From Acetatifactor muris (lineage in GTDB: Bacteria > Bacillota > Clostridia > Lachnospirales > Lachnospiraceae), in the NCBI RefSeq assembly GCF_024623325.1, contig NZ_JANJZD010000008.1:1-64000 (forward strand): a stretch of DNA of 64,000 nt, given 5' to 3'. Below, in pieces: positions 44,735 to 55,117 of this stretch. Each line of letters begins with the position of its first letter. The first letter of the stretch is position 1. The notes below the pieces were generated by a model. It saw only the letters and a program-made list of their open reading frames with translations, was not told the DNA's origin and ran no database searches. The position numbers were made by a program, and so were the translations under genes.

Positions 44735-46555
44735 TTATTTCGCCTTCAGGGAATCTCTCACTCCCTTCGCCTTCTCCAGTTCGTCCATTCTCCACTGAAT
44801 CACTTCCCCGGCGTTCAGATCGATGCAGTCCTGAATCATCTGGTCCCAGATTTTCTCGAATTCCGCATCATCCTTCGCGTACACCATGTTCCAGCTGGCG
44901 GCTACCACAGTCTCTTTGATGGCATCGATTGTCAACTGCATCACATCGTCAGGCTGCGGGCAGAAATTGATCACATCATCCAGGTCACTGAACGGATGAT
45001 AAGCCGCCTTATCCACTACCTGATCATAGAATCTGTCATATCCAAAAGTCTCTCTCCACTGTACATAGCTGTCGCTGTTGTTATTTACTTCTTTGACTTC
45101 CGTCCATTCTCCCAGTCCTCTGTGCTCTCTGGCACCATCCGGCCCCATGTAGGAATTGGAGTAAGCGCTGGAAGTAAGACGGTCACTATCCATCCACAAT
45201 ACAGGTTTCTCTCCGTTGAAATCATATTCCTTGCCGTTTATAGTCACATCCAGTCCGTATTCGGTGGGCTTTACCAGACCGTCCTCTCCATACTCCCAGA
45301 GAATACCTTCCGGGCCGCATACAATCTCATAGAAAGTATCCGCATCTGCCAACATATCCACTGCCCGCAGAGTTGCGTCCAAATCCTGGCAATCAGCACT
45401 CACCACCAGATAATTGTTGGTTCCATAGGTATTCACCCATTTCTCCGGAAACAGCTGTTGCCCTTCCACATACACAGGAAGATATCCTGCCCAGCCTGCG
45501 CAGGTACCGCTGGGAATCATACAGGCAAGACTCTTCTCCACTTTTGCCTTCTGGGTCTCTCTGTCATTGTTGATACTGTCGGGATCCATGACTCCTTCTC
45601 TCATACACTGATTGTACCATTTCAGACCTTTATAATACAGACTGTCCTTTCCTGTCTCCAGCAGACTGCTGTATTTGCCGTTTACCATATCACTCTCAAT
45701 CAGATAGGGAAGATTATCACTCTCATAGCCAAACCATTTGTTCCACAGCTGCATGTTGCCCCAGTAGGTGGCATCGCTTCCTGAATTCAGCATGGTTCCC
45801 CAGGTCTTTGTTCCATCTTCCGCTGTAGGTGTGGTTTCCATCATTTTCTTCATCACAGGAATCAGATCATCCACTGATTTAATCTCCGGACACCCCGCTG
45901 CATAATAGGCATCCCAGTTCACCTTTACCGCATTCCTTCCGGTATCTGCCCAGATACCATTGTCCTTCGGCAGCTCAAACACTCCCACCTGAGCAGGAAT
46001 GCCGTACAGTTCTCCGGTGTCCGCGCTTCTGAATTCCTTCACATAATTCAATGCCGTCATCAGCGGTTCGTCTGCCACCACATGAGGCAGCTTCTCCTCT
46101 GTAAGATATTCTCCCAGATTCAGAATCTTTCCTGATTCAATCAAAGTAGCCATATTGTCATAATTCACATACATGATATCAGGCAGATCACCACTGGCCA
46201 GAATGCCGTTGGATTTCTCCTCTGAGTAAGCCCAGACCTCCACCTGAATCCCCCTCCTGGCCAGAATATCAGCCTTATAGCCGGTCACCAGTCCACTGGA
46301 GGTCGCCGCATTGGAGGGGTATATAGTCACCAATCCCAGTTCTCCGTAATCACCGCCTGCCTGTTCGCTGCTTCCTTCCCCGCCTTCCTTCGTGCTGCTT
46401 CCCGCACTTTCCCCGCCGTTGGCACTCTGTGTGTTCTCCACACTTCCGCTTCCGTCCACAGGTGTGCCGCTATCACCACAGCCGGCCATACTCATAATCA
46501 TTGCCGACATCATGCCGAAAGCCAGTAATTTCTTTGTCACTTCTCTTTTTTTCAT
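44735..46555 (-). CDS. Sugar ABC transporter solute-binding lipoprotein (LplA-like)
   Basis: 606 residues. Signal peptide with lipobox SMAGCGDS (Cys about 26), a Gly/Ser/Asn linker to about 70, then a large cluster D-type binding fold with WAYSEEKSNGILASGDLPDIMYVNYDNM (about 105-135) and GNMQLWNKWFGYESD. Size and pattern match the big binding proteins that pair with LplB/LplC permeases. It lies 247 bases after the permease gene. That gap has inverted repeats (GCAGGCGATTCCTGC) that may attenuate or stabilise the message. AAAGGGAG precedes the start. Confidence 0.92.
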   Translation of the reverse strand: MKKREVTKKLLAFGMMSAMIMSMAGCGDSGTPVDGSGSVENTQSANGGESAGSSTKEGGEGSSEQAGGDYGELGLVTIYPSNAATSSGLVTGYKADILARRGIQVEVWAYSEEKSNGILASGDLPDIMYVNYDNMATLIESGKILNLGEYLTEEKLPHVVADEPLMTALNYVKEFRSADTGELYGIPAQVGVFELPKDNGIWADTGRNAVKVNWDAYYAAGCPEIKSVDDLIPVMKKMMETTPTAEDGTKTWGTMLNSGSDATYWGNMQLWNKWFGYESDNLPYLIESDMVNGKYSSLLETGKDSLYYKGLKWYNQCMREGVMDPDSINNDRETQKAKVEKSLACMIPSGTCAGWAGYLPVYVEGQQLFPEKWVNTYGTNNYLVVSADCQDLDATLRAVDMLADADTFYEIVCGPEGILWEYGEDGLVKPTEYGLDVTINGKEYDFNGEKPVLWMDSDRLTSSAYSNSYMGPDGAREHRGLGEWTEVKEVNNNSDSYVQWRETFGYDRFYDQVVDKAAYHPFSDLDDVINFCPQPDDVMQLTIDAIKETVVAASWNMVYAKDDAEFEKIWDQMIQDCIDLNAGEVIQWRMDELEKAKGVRDSLKAK

Positions 46556-46802
46556 CTTTCTCTCCCTTTCTTTTTTTCGTTAAAATATTGATATATTGTA
46601 TCTACCTGAACAATTCGTGATAGATCCGTATACTGTGTGAACAGTTATGCCGTTTTCACTTCGAATTACACAGGGCGATAATTAATGCAGGAATCGCCTG
46701 CCTGAACACGCACTGCATCCGAGTGAAAAGGATACATATTAATCGAATACTCTGTACTTACTGCCCCCTTGACGACAACCCATTCGCCCTTTCAGGGTGC
46801 AC

Positions 46803-47717
46803 CTAACCTTTCACCGCTCCGATCATCACGCCCTTCACGTAATATCTCTGAATAAAGGGATATACCAGAATGATGGGAATAATCACGATTGCCGTCAGGG
46901 TCAGACGTATACTGGTTGGTTGAATGTTACTTGCCGTATTCATGGATTCCGCAGCGCTGTTGATCTGGGTGGCCGCGTTTCTCACCTGGTTTTGGAATTC
47001 ATAGAGCAGGAACTGCAATGTATACAGCTTTGGCTTCGTAATGTAAAGCTGCGTGGTGAAGAAATCGTTCCAATGTCCCACTGCGCTGAACAGCCCCACA
47101 GTGGCCAGAATAGGTTTCTGCAACGGCAGTATAATTCTGATGAATCGGATGAGATACCCCGCCCCGTCCAGCACAGCCGATTCCTCCAGCTCCTCGGGTA
47201 CGGCCTCCATGGAAGTCTTGATCAGAATCATGTTGTAGACTCCCACCATGCCTGGCAGAACGTAAATCCAGAAGGAGTTGATCAGCCCCAGCATCTTGTT
47301 ATTCAAATAGACCGGAATCATTCCCGCCGAGAAGTACATGGTGGCCACCACAGCCCGATACCAGAACTTCCTGGCCCACATCTCCTCTTTCGTAAAAAAA
47401 TAGGCCAGATAAGAGGTACAGATCAGAGTGATTCCCGTGCCTAGAAATGTTCTTCCCAATGTCACCATAGCTGCATTTCCCAGATTCTGGACTTTCAGCA
47501 CCTCTCTGTAATTCTGCAGCGTCAGTCCCCGGGGGAACAGCACAATCTGTCCTACCTCCACCAGGGAAGGATTGCTGATGGTACAGATAAAGAGATAGTA
47601 AAAGGGAAAGATGCAGATCAGGGCAAACAGGGTAAACACAACACCGCATATCCCATTGTAGAGTATGTCGCTTTTAGACATTTTCTTTTTCTTCCAGGGT
47701 TTTCGCTTTTCCGCCAT
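46803..47717 (-). CDS. Carbohydrate ABC transporter permease (LplC type)
   Basis: 304 residues, six membrane segments. EAVPEELEESAVLDGAGYLIRFIRIILPLQKPIL (about 190-225) is the EAA loop, and QRYYVKGVMIGAVKG at the end is the family signature. GGGAGGTGAGAG precedes the ATG. It follows the other permease by 12 bases. Confidence 0.93.
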   Translation of the reverse strand: MAEKRKPWKKKKMSKSDILYNGICGVVFTLFALICIFPFYYLFICTISNPSLVEVGQIVLFPRGLTLQNYREVLKVQNLGNAAMVTLGRTFLGTGITLICTSYLAYFFTKEEMWARKFWYRAVVATMYFSAGMIPVYLNNKMLGLINSFWIYVLPGMVGVYNMILIKTSMEAVPEELEESAVLDGAGYLIRFIRIILPLQKPILATVGLFSAVGHWNDFFTTQLYITKPKLYTLQFLLYEFQNQVRNAATQINSAAESMNTASNIQPTSIRLTLTAIVIIPIILVYPFIQRYYVKGVMIGAVKG

Positions 47718-47729
47718 TCTCTCACCTCC

Positions 47730-48683
47730 CTAAAATACACTGGTTCCGCGGATCTTCTTCGACGCGGTATTGGCCATGCCGAACAGTACCAGCGCCACCA
47801 CAGACTTCATAATTCCTACCGCTACGGAGAATGATATCTGTCCGCTTCCGATACCCAGTTTATAGACATACAGATCCAGCACTTCAATATATTCCTTATT
47901 TAATGCATTTCCAAATGCAAGGAACTGATCCACGCCCGTATTCAGGAAGTTTCCGATGCTCATAATCAGCAATACGAAATATGTGGGAATCAGCATGGGT
48001 ATGGAAATATACCGGATGCGCTGCGTCCTGCTGGCCCCGTCCACCATGGCTGCCTCATACATCTCCTGATCAATCCCCGCGATGGATGCAAAATACACAA
48101 TGGCGCTCCATCCCAGACTCTTCCACTGCTGCAGCAGGACCATCCGAATCCACACATGATTGCTGGAAGTCATCAGATTGGTAGGTTCGCTGATCCATCC
48201 CAGATCCATCAGCACCGTATTCACCAGTCCTCCCGTGGAGAAGAAGCTGTTCACCAGGGAATAAATGATAACCCAGCCCACAAAGTTGGGCAGCGTGGTC
48301 ACAGACTGCACAAACTTCCGAAATCTCCTGCCCTGCATCTCACTTAAGAATACAGCCACCAGCAGCGGCAGCGGTGTAAAAAGATATCCTAAAATATGGA
48401 TTCCAAATGTGTTACGCAGCACTCGGAACAGGTTCCTGCGCATTACCACATTGCCAAACAGAGCGGTAAAATTATCCCACCCCACATAGACACAGTCCAG
48501 CAGGTTTTTCCCCGGCTTATACTGGAAAAAAGCAAAGGACCATCCCCACAAAGGCAGATAATGAAAAACAAATACTACTACAATCATGGGCAGCGCCAGC
48601 AGGAATACTTTCTTTCCATTTTTGTTACTGGCCTTTCCTATGGTTTTGACCGCGGCTCTGCCGCGTAATTTTTCTTTCTTCAT
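47730..48683 (-). CDS. Carbohydrate ABC transporter permease (LplB type)
   Basis: 317 residues with a basic N-terminal extension (about 1-25) and six membrane segments. FHYLPLWGWSFAFFQYKPGKNLLDCVYVGWDNFTALF (about 40-75) is the usual LplB start. The EAA loop is IDQEMYEAAMVDGASRTQRIRYISIPML (about 205-232). Together with the LplC-type permease and the lipoprotein at 44735 it forms the importer of the second glycan locus. Confidence 0.92.
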   Translation of the reverse strand: MKKEKLRGRAAVKTIGKASNKNGKKVFLLALPMIVVVFVFHYLPLWGWSFAFFQYKPGKNLLDCVYVGWDNFTALFGNVVMRRNLFRVLRNTFGIHILGYLFTPLPLLVAVFLSEMQGRRFRKFVQSVTTLPNFVGWVIIYSLVNSFFSTGGLVNTVLMDLGWISEPTNLMTSSNHVWIRMVLLQQWKSLGWSAIVYFASIAGIDQEMYEAAMVDGASRTQRIRYISIPMLIPTYFVLLIMSIGNFLNTGVDQFLAFGNALNKEYIEVLDLYVYKLGIGSGQISFSVAVGIMKSVVALVLFGMANTASKKIRGTSVF

Positions 48684-48764
48684 TCACACGCTCCATATCT
48701 GTCTTCCGAACGGCGGCTTTCCTGCAAAACCTACCGTCCGTAATTTCTCTATTCATACGGCTCC

Positions 48765-50377
48765 TCACCACTTCACATCCCTACAGGCAGCCGGATTCAA
48801 CTTTACACGGACCACCGTACCCGGATAGACAAACACACCGTAATCATTCTCATCGCCTCTGCGGACGAAATCACAGTTCCAGTTCCCTGCCTCATCAAAA
48901 TGTCCTTCTTCCACAGTCAGCGCCGTCAGTTCCGTGGCCGCCCGGGAACTGTATATCCGCTTCGGATAAGTGTCATCAGGAGCGGCTTTCAACAGGAAAT
49001 GTGCGCTGAATCCCGCTCCTGCCAGATAGAATTCATCCGGCGCCGTCTCACAGATCAGTCCCCGTCCTCTCTCTTCAAACACAGTGGGATATTCCTGAAG
49101 CACTGCATCCGTCCGTAGACTGGTCCACAGCGAAGATCCCTTTCTGCTGTAATTGCCGAACTCACAGGTCACGTGATACTGTGTTCTCTCCACATGCACC
49201 ATCTTCTGGAATTCCTCCTGAGACACGGCAAACAGGTAATCCGTACCGCCATATTTCAGCAACAGAGGTGCCATGGATTCCAGAATCCTCATAGTCGCCG
49301 CCACTTTTCGGGCCTCTCCGGTCAGCTCGCCCTCCGGCCCCAGAGTCCGTTCCGCCCCGAAGCCACAGATACCGATGGCCCCGTAATCCCCTGCCGCGTG
49401 AATCAGATTCACTGCAAAAGCATCTCCTCCTGTTCCCGTCTCCGGAATAAAGAGTGGATTGTCCACCCTCCCGTAAAGCCTGCAGGCTCTTCGATAAGCG
49501 CTCAAAGGCTGACAGTACAGATCCGGTGCAAACAATGCAATACTGGGCGCCGCCTTTTTCCAGATATCCAGCACTCTGGCCACCGGCGAACCGGAGGAAT
49601 AACTCTGTCCGGGAATCTCCTGGCGAACCTCTCCCTGCATAGTGTTCATGTATAGAGGCAGCTCCGGGTAAATGACTTTTCCCGCCGAGGCAATCCGCTC
49701 CACAGCCAATCCGAAGTACCAGGAAGAGAAGGCTTCATGGGCATATCTGCCAAATCTGTCATACCAGGAACTCCCCTGACCGGGCGCTCCGGATCCGTCC
49801 AGTTTTACATCAAAAAGGCATTCTGGCACACCTTTGTCAAAGTCTTCCTGTGCCGCCTGGGAATAGCATCTGTCTATTGGATAGAAACCGATTTCATTCT
49901 CCACCTGGAGAGCAATCACCGTCCTCTCCCCCTCATCAAATTCCTTCAAAAAGGTAATCAGTTTCACAAAAGCCCGGCGATCTGCTTCTATGGTTTCCCT
50001 GCAGTGCGGAGACATCATGGGCACCACCGTCCCATCCCTGTCCCTGGCCAGCCGGAACCGCTCCGGATTCGATTTCGCCCATTCCGGAAGGTATGTACTG
50101 TCCGCATTCTTGCTGAATCCGAACCAAAGCAGCACCAGATACAGACCGCTTTCCCGCACCTTTTCGATTAGATTTCTCACCTCGCTCATATCAAATCTGC
50201 CTTCTTCCGGTTGGATCTGATACCAGTATACCGGTACTTCCAGCGTATTTCCGTGATATTTTTTCACCGCTGCAATGCTCTTTTTAATCAACTCCATACA
50301 GCCGAAACTGGAGTTGTGAGACTGGAGCCCCAGCACATAGACAGGCTTCCCATTTTGTCCTTAAAAATCGTTCTCAT
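48765..50377 (-). CDS. GH35/GH42-like beta-glycosidase with DUF5597-type C-terminus, frameshift at codon 8
   Basis: The main frame gives 523 residues from GTG 50336. VPVYWYQIQPEEGRFDMSEVRNLIEKVRESGLYLVLLWFG (about 33-72), acid/base ALQVENEIGFYP (about 145) and nucleophile PLFIPETGTG (about 290) define a clan GH-A beta-galactosidase-like enzyme, and the C-terminal beta domain is DUF5597-like. The natural start appears to be ATG 50377 (AGAGG upstream), which reads MRTIFKDK and then loses the frame. One extra A in the run at 50353-50356 would continue as NGKPVYVLGLQSHNSS, the family N-terminus. The gene is either newly broken or started from GTG. No signal peptide. Confidence 0.8.
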
Positions 50378-50412
50378 CTCTTTTTCCTCTTTCAGATGTT
50401 ATTTAGAGACAT

Positions 50413-50460
50413 AAAAATTCTGTTTTCATGATAGCCAAAAATGCCATCTGAAAACAGAAA
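50413..50460 (-). terminator. Terminator after the response-regulator gene
   Basis: Stem TTCTGTTTTC/GAAAACAGAA (50450-50459 with 50418-50427) with an inner GGC/GCC pairing, followed by TTTTT. It is 27 bases after the stop at 50487 and 36 bases before the hydrolase ATG, so the importer genes need read-through or their own promoter. Confidence 0.7.
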
Positions 50461-50486
50461 TTTTTTTAGGACCTATGGGTAGAATT

Positions 50487-51980
50487 TCAAGGCTGTTGCT
50501 CTCCCTCTCTGTATTGTCTGGGAGACATTCCGGTATATTTTTTGAAAACTTTTGAGAAATAATTGGATTCCGCATAACCGGTGCGCATGGCAATCTCTGT
50601 GACGGAAAGTCTGTCTCCTTTCAGCAACTGTTTTGCCTTTTCCATACGCACAGCCTCAATATAAGCTGACATGTTCATTCCCGCTTTTTCCTTGAACATA
50701 GCCGACAGATAACTGGCATTTAGAAAAAAATGGGCTGCAATCTCCACGGCGTTCAGATTATCCGCATAGTGGTTCCGAATATATTCCCTGATCCTGTCCA
50801 CTACATCCATGTCCTTTTCTCCCACAAACCGGTTCAGAACAGTCTCTATCACCTCTTTCAGCCTTTCCTTCAGCTCATCTTCCGTCCTGTACCTGAGCAG
50901 ATAGTCCTTCTCCCTGAGCCTGTGGAACAGAATCTTAAGCTCTGTCTCATCCATCTGATTCCCCACCGCCCGGCGTAGCAGTACCAGAAGCTCTGTAATC
51001 GCTCCCTCTATCACCGCCACGGAATTCCTCCTGTCCACAATCAGATCCGGCAGAAGCAGCAGTTCTCCCGCCATGAATTCATGGGCCCTTTTCATCTGAT
51101 ACTGATAAATGTCGTTCATGGAATCCCTGATTTTCTGCTGATTCCCCTGAACTGCCGTCAGCCCTTTTCCCACGCCTCCTGTCAGATACCGCCCTGTCAG
51201 AATCTTTTTCTCCGGATAAAACAGTTTCCGTTTCAATATCCTCACAGAACTGTCCGCAGCCCCGGCCAGTTCCGCGACATCCACAATCTCCGACCAGGCT
51301 GCGGCCCCTTCCCTGTTCTCCAGAAGGCTCCAGACCGCTTCCAACGCGCTTTGAATCCATGGCTTCTCCAGCGCATCTCCATTCAGCAGGAACACATGAC
51401 ATTCCCCGCAGGAATATTCGTGCAGATAGTAACTTTCCACCTCCCCATACTGCCTCAATGTCTCCTCCAGACAATTCCCGATAATTTTCTCCACGCCGTC
51501 GCTTTCTTCCACATAAAATGCCGCTGCCGACGCCAGACGTTTCTTCCCTGCAAACTGTCCTTCTTCCAGAGACATTTTATGCTTCAAATGTCTGGCTATT
51601 TTTGTTTCATCCAGCTCATGAACCAAGCGGTTCAGCACCTTATTTACATCCTCCACCTTCACAGGCTTTAAAATATAATCCTCCACCCCCAGCCGCAGTG
51701 CCTGCCTGGCATATTCGAAGTCGCTGTACGCGCTGGTAATCACATAGCGGACCTCCGGAAAACGCTTTTTCGCCTCCTCGATAAAGGCAAGTCCATCCAT
51801 CAGAGGCATCCTGATATCCGCCAGCACAATCTGGGGATGCAGCTTCTCCAGCAGTTCCAAAGCCTCCACTCCGTTTGCGGCCTCCCCGGCCACCTGCACG
51901 CCCAGCTGCTCCCAGTTTACGCGGTTTATAATGCTTTTCCGAATATATTTTTCATCGTCAACCACCAATATTCTGTACAT
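50487..51980 (-). CDS. AraC-type response regulator (YesN-like)
   Basis: 497 residues from ATG 51980 (AAAGGAGGTCAT). The receiver domain starts ILVVDDEKYIRKSI, has the phospho-Asp in QIVLADIRMPLMDG (about 55) and TSAYSDFEYARQALRLGVEDYILKPV. The middle (about 130-390) is the variable YesN region. The C-terminal pair of AraC helix-turn-helix motifs runs from about 395 (NAVEIAAHFFLNASYLSAMFKEKAG and RTGYAESNYFSKVFKKYTGMSPRQYR). It receives phosphate from the adjacent sensor and should activate the glycan genes. Confidence 0.93.
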   Translation of the reverse strand: MYRILVVDDEKYIRKSIINRVNWEQLGVQVAGEAANGVEALELLEKLHPQIVLADIRMPLMDGLAFIEEAKKRFPEVRYVITSAYSDFEYARQALRLGVEDYILKPVKVEDVNKVLNRLVHELDETKIARHLKHKMSLEEGQFAGKKRLASAAAFYVEESDGVEKIIGNCLEETLRQYGEVESYYLHEYSCGECHVFLLNGDALEKPWIQSALEAVWSLLENREGAAAWSEIVDVAELAGAADSSVRILKRKLFYPEKKILTGRYLTGGVGKGLTAVQGNQQKIRDSMNDIYQYQMKRAHEFMAGELLLLPDLIVDRRNSVAVIEGAITELLVLLRRAVGNQMDETELKILFHRLREKDYLLRYRTEDELKERLKEVIETVLNRFVGEKDMDVVDRIREYIRNHYADNLNAVEIAAHFFLNASYLSAMFKEKAGMNMSAYIEAVRMEKAKQLLKGDRLSVTEIAMRTGYAESNYFSKVFKKYTGMSPRQYREGEQQP

Positions 51981-52018
51981 ATGACCTCCTTTCAAATTCC
52001 CTCTGTCTCATCCGGATA

Positions 52019-53770
52019 TCAAACAGACAGCTCCGGTACATCTGTCTGTCCGGTTCCGGCAAGGAGAAAAGGAATTTTGAGGGAAAAACAAGTCCCCTTT
52101 CCCAACTTGCTGAATATCTCAATGGAATATTTCTCTCCGTAATACATGCGCAGACGCAGATGCACATTGAGAATCCCCAGACTCTTATACTGATCGATAT
52201 ACTCCAACGGTCTCTCCGTAGTCTCCTCCAGTCGGACCCTCATTTCCTCCAGGTGTTCCGGTTTGATTCCAGTTCCGTTATCATAAATCAAAATGGATAT
52301 GGTATCCTCCTCCCTCTTCACCCGCACTCTCAGCATACCATCCTTCCAGACTCCTGACAGTCCGTGAGAAATGGCATTTTCCACCAGCGGCTGCAGGGTA
52401 AATTTCACTATGACGCAGTCCATACATTCCTGGTCAATATCGTAGAAAACTTCAAATCGATCTTCAAAACGTACCTTTAATACCTTCACATAGTTCTGAA
52501 TCTGCTCCACTTCCTCCCGGAGTGTAGTGGTATTTTCAAATCGGGTATTGTATCGCAACATACTGCTCATACATTCGCTGACCTCGATGACTTCCCGGTC
52601 CATCCCCTCACTGGCCAGCCCCATGATAGTCTCCATGATATTATGCATGAAATGCGGGTTGATCTGCTGCTGCAGTGCCTTGATTTCCGCTTCCTTAAGC
52701 AGTGCCTGTTTTGCCTCCACTGTCCGTATCAGCTCATTGAGCTTCAATAACATCTCGTTAAATTCCAGAATCAGCAGACTGATTTCATCCTGTGTATCCG
52801 CCTCCACCACCGCCAGCAGATTCCCCTCTTTTACCTCTTCCATCCCCTTCACAAGCCTTTTATAATTGACAGTAATAATATTAAAAAACTTGCCTGAGAC
52901 AAGAAGGGTAATCAGCACAATAGAAGCCAGCACGATCAGGAGCGTCCGGATCAGCATATACTGATTCCGAAACAGTTCTTCTTTCGACATGGCCATGCAC
53001 AGGCGCCACCCGGTGCTTTGAGAAATGCCACAGGACATAATATATTCTTTTGTCTCATAGACGCCTCTCTCCTCTTTTGCCATCATTTCCGTTTCCGGCT
53101 GAATCACCAGTTTGTCATAGAACAATACTTTTCCCTGTTCATCCAGAATGGTGGTGCCTGCCACCTGGGAATAATTGTGCAGAAAGCTTTTCTTCAGCAT
53201 TTCCAGGTCCACATCAATCTTCAGATATCCTACTGCATCGTCACTGTAGACATCATTAATTCTGTATGCAACTGACACCATAAACTCTTCGTTTTGTGCC
53301 CCCCCAGAGAGCAAAATTTTCTCTTTTCCGGTCCAGAGCAACTCCTGATACCATTTCTTGTATCTGTAGTCCTCTATATCTCCGGCCTGCATCAGCGAAT
53401 ATACACTGCCATACTTTCCCGCTTTATAAAAGGAAAGCTGCATATCCGGATGAGAGTTGTAGTACAGGCTCTCCACACCATTCAGCCAGTTCAGATCGGC
53501 GGCCTTGACTGTGTCATTCTTCAGAAAACGGATAATTTCTCTGTTGTAAATAAGCGAATATGCAACATTGTCTATATTTTCAAAGCGCTGTTCGATCATG
53601 GTCAGATTGGATTTCATCAGATCCAGTCCCATTTCCATGGACTGTCTCTTCATGTTCCTTCGAGTAATTACGTACTGGAAGAGAAACATGAGGCAGTTCG
53701 AGACAAGAATCACCAGAATCAGATATCTGATAAACTTATGTGTAAGTGATCGTTTTCCCTTCATCCCCAT
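52019..53770 (-). CDS. Sensor histidine kinase (YesM-like)
   Basis: 583 residues. Membrane segment 1 is at about 12-34, a Cache-type extracellular sensor at about 35-290, membrane segment 2 (LLIVLASIVLITLLVSGKFF) near 290-310, then HAMP. The His_kinase domain has INPHFMHNIMETIMGLAS with the phospho-His, and the ATPase domain has LQPLVENAISHG and YDNGTGIKPEH. It starts 2 bases after the upstream binding-protein stop and is followed by its regulator 38 bases later. The two adjacent lipoproteins without permeases suggest that it senses a glycan fragment through a binding protein. Confidence 0.93.
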   Translation of the reverse strand: MGMKGKRSLTHKFIRYLILVILVSNCLMFLFQYVITRRNMKRQSMEMGLDLMKSNLTMIEQRFENIDNVAYSLIYNREIIRFLKNDTVKAADLNWLNGVESLYYNSHPDMQLSFYKAGKYGSVYSLMQAGDIEDYRYKKWYQELLWTGKEKILLSGGAQNEEFMVSVAYRINDVYSDDAVGYLKIDVDLEMLKKSFLHNYSQVAGTTILDEQGKVLFYDKLVIQPETEMMAKEERGVYETKEYIMSCGISQSTGWRLCMAMSKEELFRNQYMLIRTLLIVLASIVLITLLVSGKFFNIITVNYKRLVKGMEEVKEGNLLAVVEADTQDEISLLILEFNEMLLKLNELIRTVEAKQALLKEAEIKALQQQINPHFMHNIMETIMGLASEGMDREVIEVSECMSSMLRYNTRFENTTTLREEVEQIQNYVKVLKVRFEDRFEVFYDIDQECMDCVIVKFTLQPLVENAISHGLSGVWKDGMLRVRVKREEDTISILIYDNGTGIKPEHLEEMRVRLEETTERPLEYIDQYKSLGILNVHLRLRMYYGEKYSIEIFSKLGKGTCFSLKIPFLLAGTGQTDVPELSV

Positions 53771-53772
53771 CC

Positions 53773-55080
53773 TTATTCCTTTGCCTTCATCGTTTTCAGC
53801 GCATGTTCAATATTGTCAAAGCATTGGTCCAGGCTCTGTTCCTGAAGCAGATAGGACATGATCTCTTCCTGGACCACCTCCATGGCTTCGCTGTATCCCA
53901 AGCTGGCCGGTACACAGGAAAGCTCTCCCTCCATGAAAAAAAATTCCCTGTGTTCCGGGTACTTTTCGGAATTCAGGAATGTTTCCCGGATCTCCTCTGA
54001 ATCCCAGGCGGGAATATAGTCGCGCTCCGCCAGAATTGCCGCGCCCTCCGGCCCGCAGACAAACCGGATAAAGTCGCCTGCCGCATCCGGATGTACTGTG
54101 GATTTTACCATGGATATCACCGCCGCATCCGAAATATTGTGCAGAGGTTCCTCCTCCCACCTGGGCATAGGCGCAATATCGTACTCGAAATCCAGATTCT
54201 TCTCTTCTATCTTCTCATTCAGCCAGGATACGGACCAGTCTCCGGTAAAACACATTCCCACGCTTCCCCCCAGAAACACCTCATTGTTGGTCCGTCCCTG
54301 CTGTTCTGTCCACTCTGTATAAGGAAGCTGTGCTTTCCGCTCATAAGTCATATCATAGCACCATTTTGCTGCTTCCCGGAACATGGCCAGGTCCTGGTCT
54401 GCCAGAGGATTGTTGGCTCCCCTGGTCCTGGCCGGAACCCGCCACCAACTGCTGGTAGGCTCGAACCCCATGGCTCCATATATCCTGTTCACACCTACTC
54501 TCTCTGTCAGCAGCATCGCTGTCTGTGCGTACTCCTCCCAGGTCCAGTCTCCCTCCGGATAGGGTATTTCCCTTTCTTCAAAAATCTTCTTATTGTAAAA
54601 TACCGCCCACCTGCTCATCCGGTAGGGACACATATATTCCTTATACTCCTGCTTATCTCCCTGATACCAGTCCGTAAAGCCTGCTTCCAGCTCTCCGATG
54701 TAGGACTCCAGATTTTGCAGCAACCCTTTATTTACCCATATAGCTGCCTCGGCGATATGAGGAAAGAAGACACAATCCCCTTCTTTTACACCTCTGCTGA
54801 TCGCCATCATCTGCTGAGAATACTCCGAGGCCGGAATCACATGCAGCTGGATCTCCATTCCAGGCCTTGTCCGCAGATAGGCTTCCGACAGTAACTGCAG
54901 ATTTTTCTCCTCATCCTCCCAAGCATATACCTCCAGGACAGTCTTCTCCTCTTTCGCCGGTTTTTCCTCCCGAATCTGATACATTTCTCCTGATTCAGCC
55001 ACCCCGCATCCGCTCAGCATTACTGCCGTCAACAACAAAACGATTCCCCGCCTTTTTCCCTTTCCCCAGATCACACACAT
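53773..55080 (-). CDS. Extracellular solute-binding lipoprotein next to the sensor kinase
   Basis: About 435 residues from ATG 55080 (AGGGAGGG just upstream; a GTG six bases later is equally spaced). Lipobox VMLSGCGVA (Cys about 24). The fold is SBP_bac_1/8 type: TVLEVYAWEDEEKNLQLL, YPEGDWTWEEYAQTAMLL and FTGDWSVSWL are the ligand-side motifs of sugar-binding proteins. It has no permease of its own. It overlaps no gene but sits between another binding protein and the YesM kinase, spacing 37 and 2 bases, so a sensing role with the kinase is likely. Confidence 0.85.
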   Translation of the reverse strand: MCVIWGKGKRRGIVLLLTAVMLSGCGVAESGEMYQIREEKPAKEEKTVLEVYAWEDEEKNLQLLSEAYLRTRPGMEIQLHVIPASEYSQQMMAISRGVKEGDCVFFPHIAEAAIWVNKGLLQNLESYIGELEAGFTDWYQGDKQEYKEYMCPYRMSRWAVFYNKKIFEEREIPYPEGDWTWEEYAQTAMLLTERVGVNRIYGAMGFEPTSSWWRVPARTRGANNPLADQDLAMFREAAKWCYDMTYERKAQLPYTEWTEQQGRTNNEVFLGGSVGMCFTGDWSVSWLNEKIEEKNLDFEYDIAPMPRWEEEPLHNISDAAVISMVKSTVHPDAAGDFIRFVCGPEGAAILAERDYIPAWDSEEIRETFLNSEKYPEHREFFFMEGELSCVPASLGYSEAMEVVQEEIMSYLLQEQSLDQCFDNIEHALKTMKAKE

Positions 55081-55117
55081 CCCTCCCTGCCTGCTTTCCT
55101 TCCCCGGTATCCACTCC

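Noticed and set aside
43622..45784. 720-codon plus-strand frame
   Set aside because: It runs antisense through the SGNH gene and the binding-protein gene, which both have domains, ribosome-binding sites and good codon use; no domain is visible in the antisense frame.
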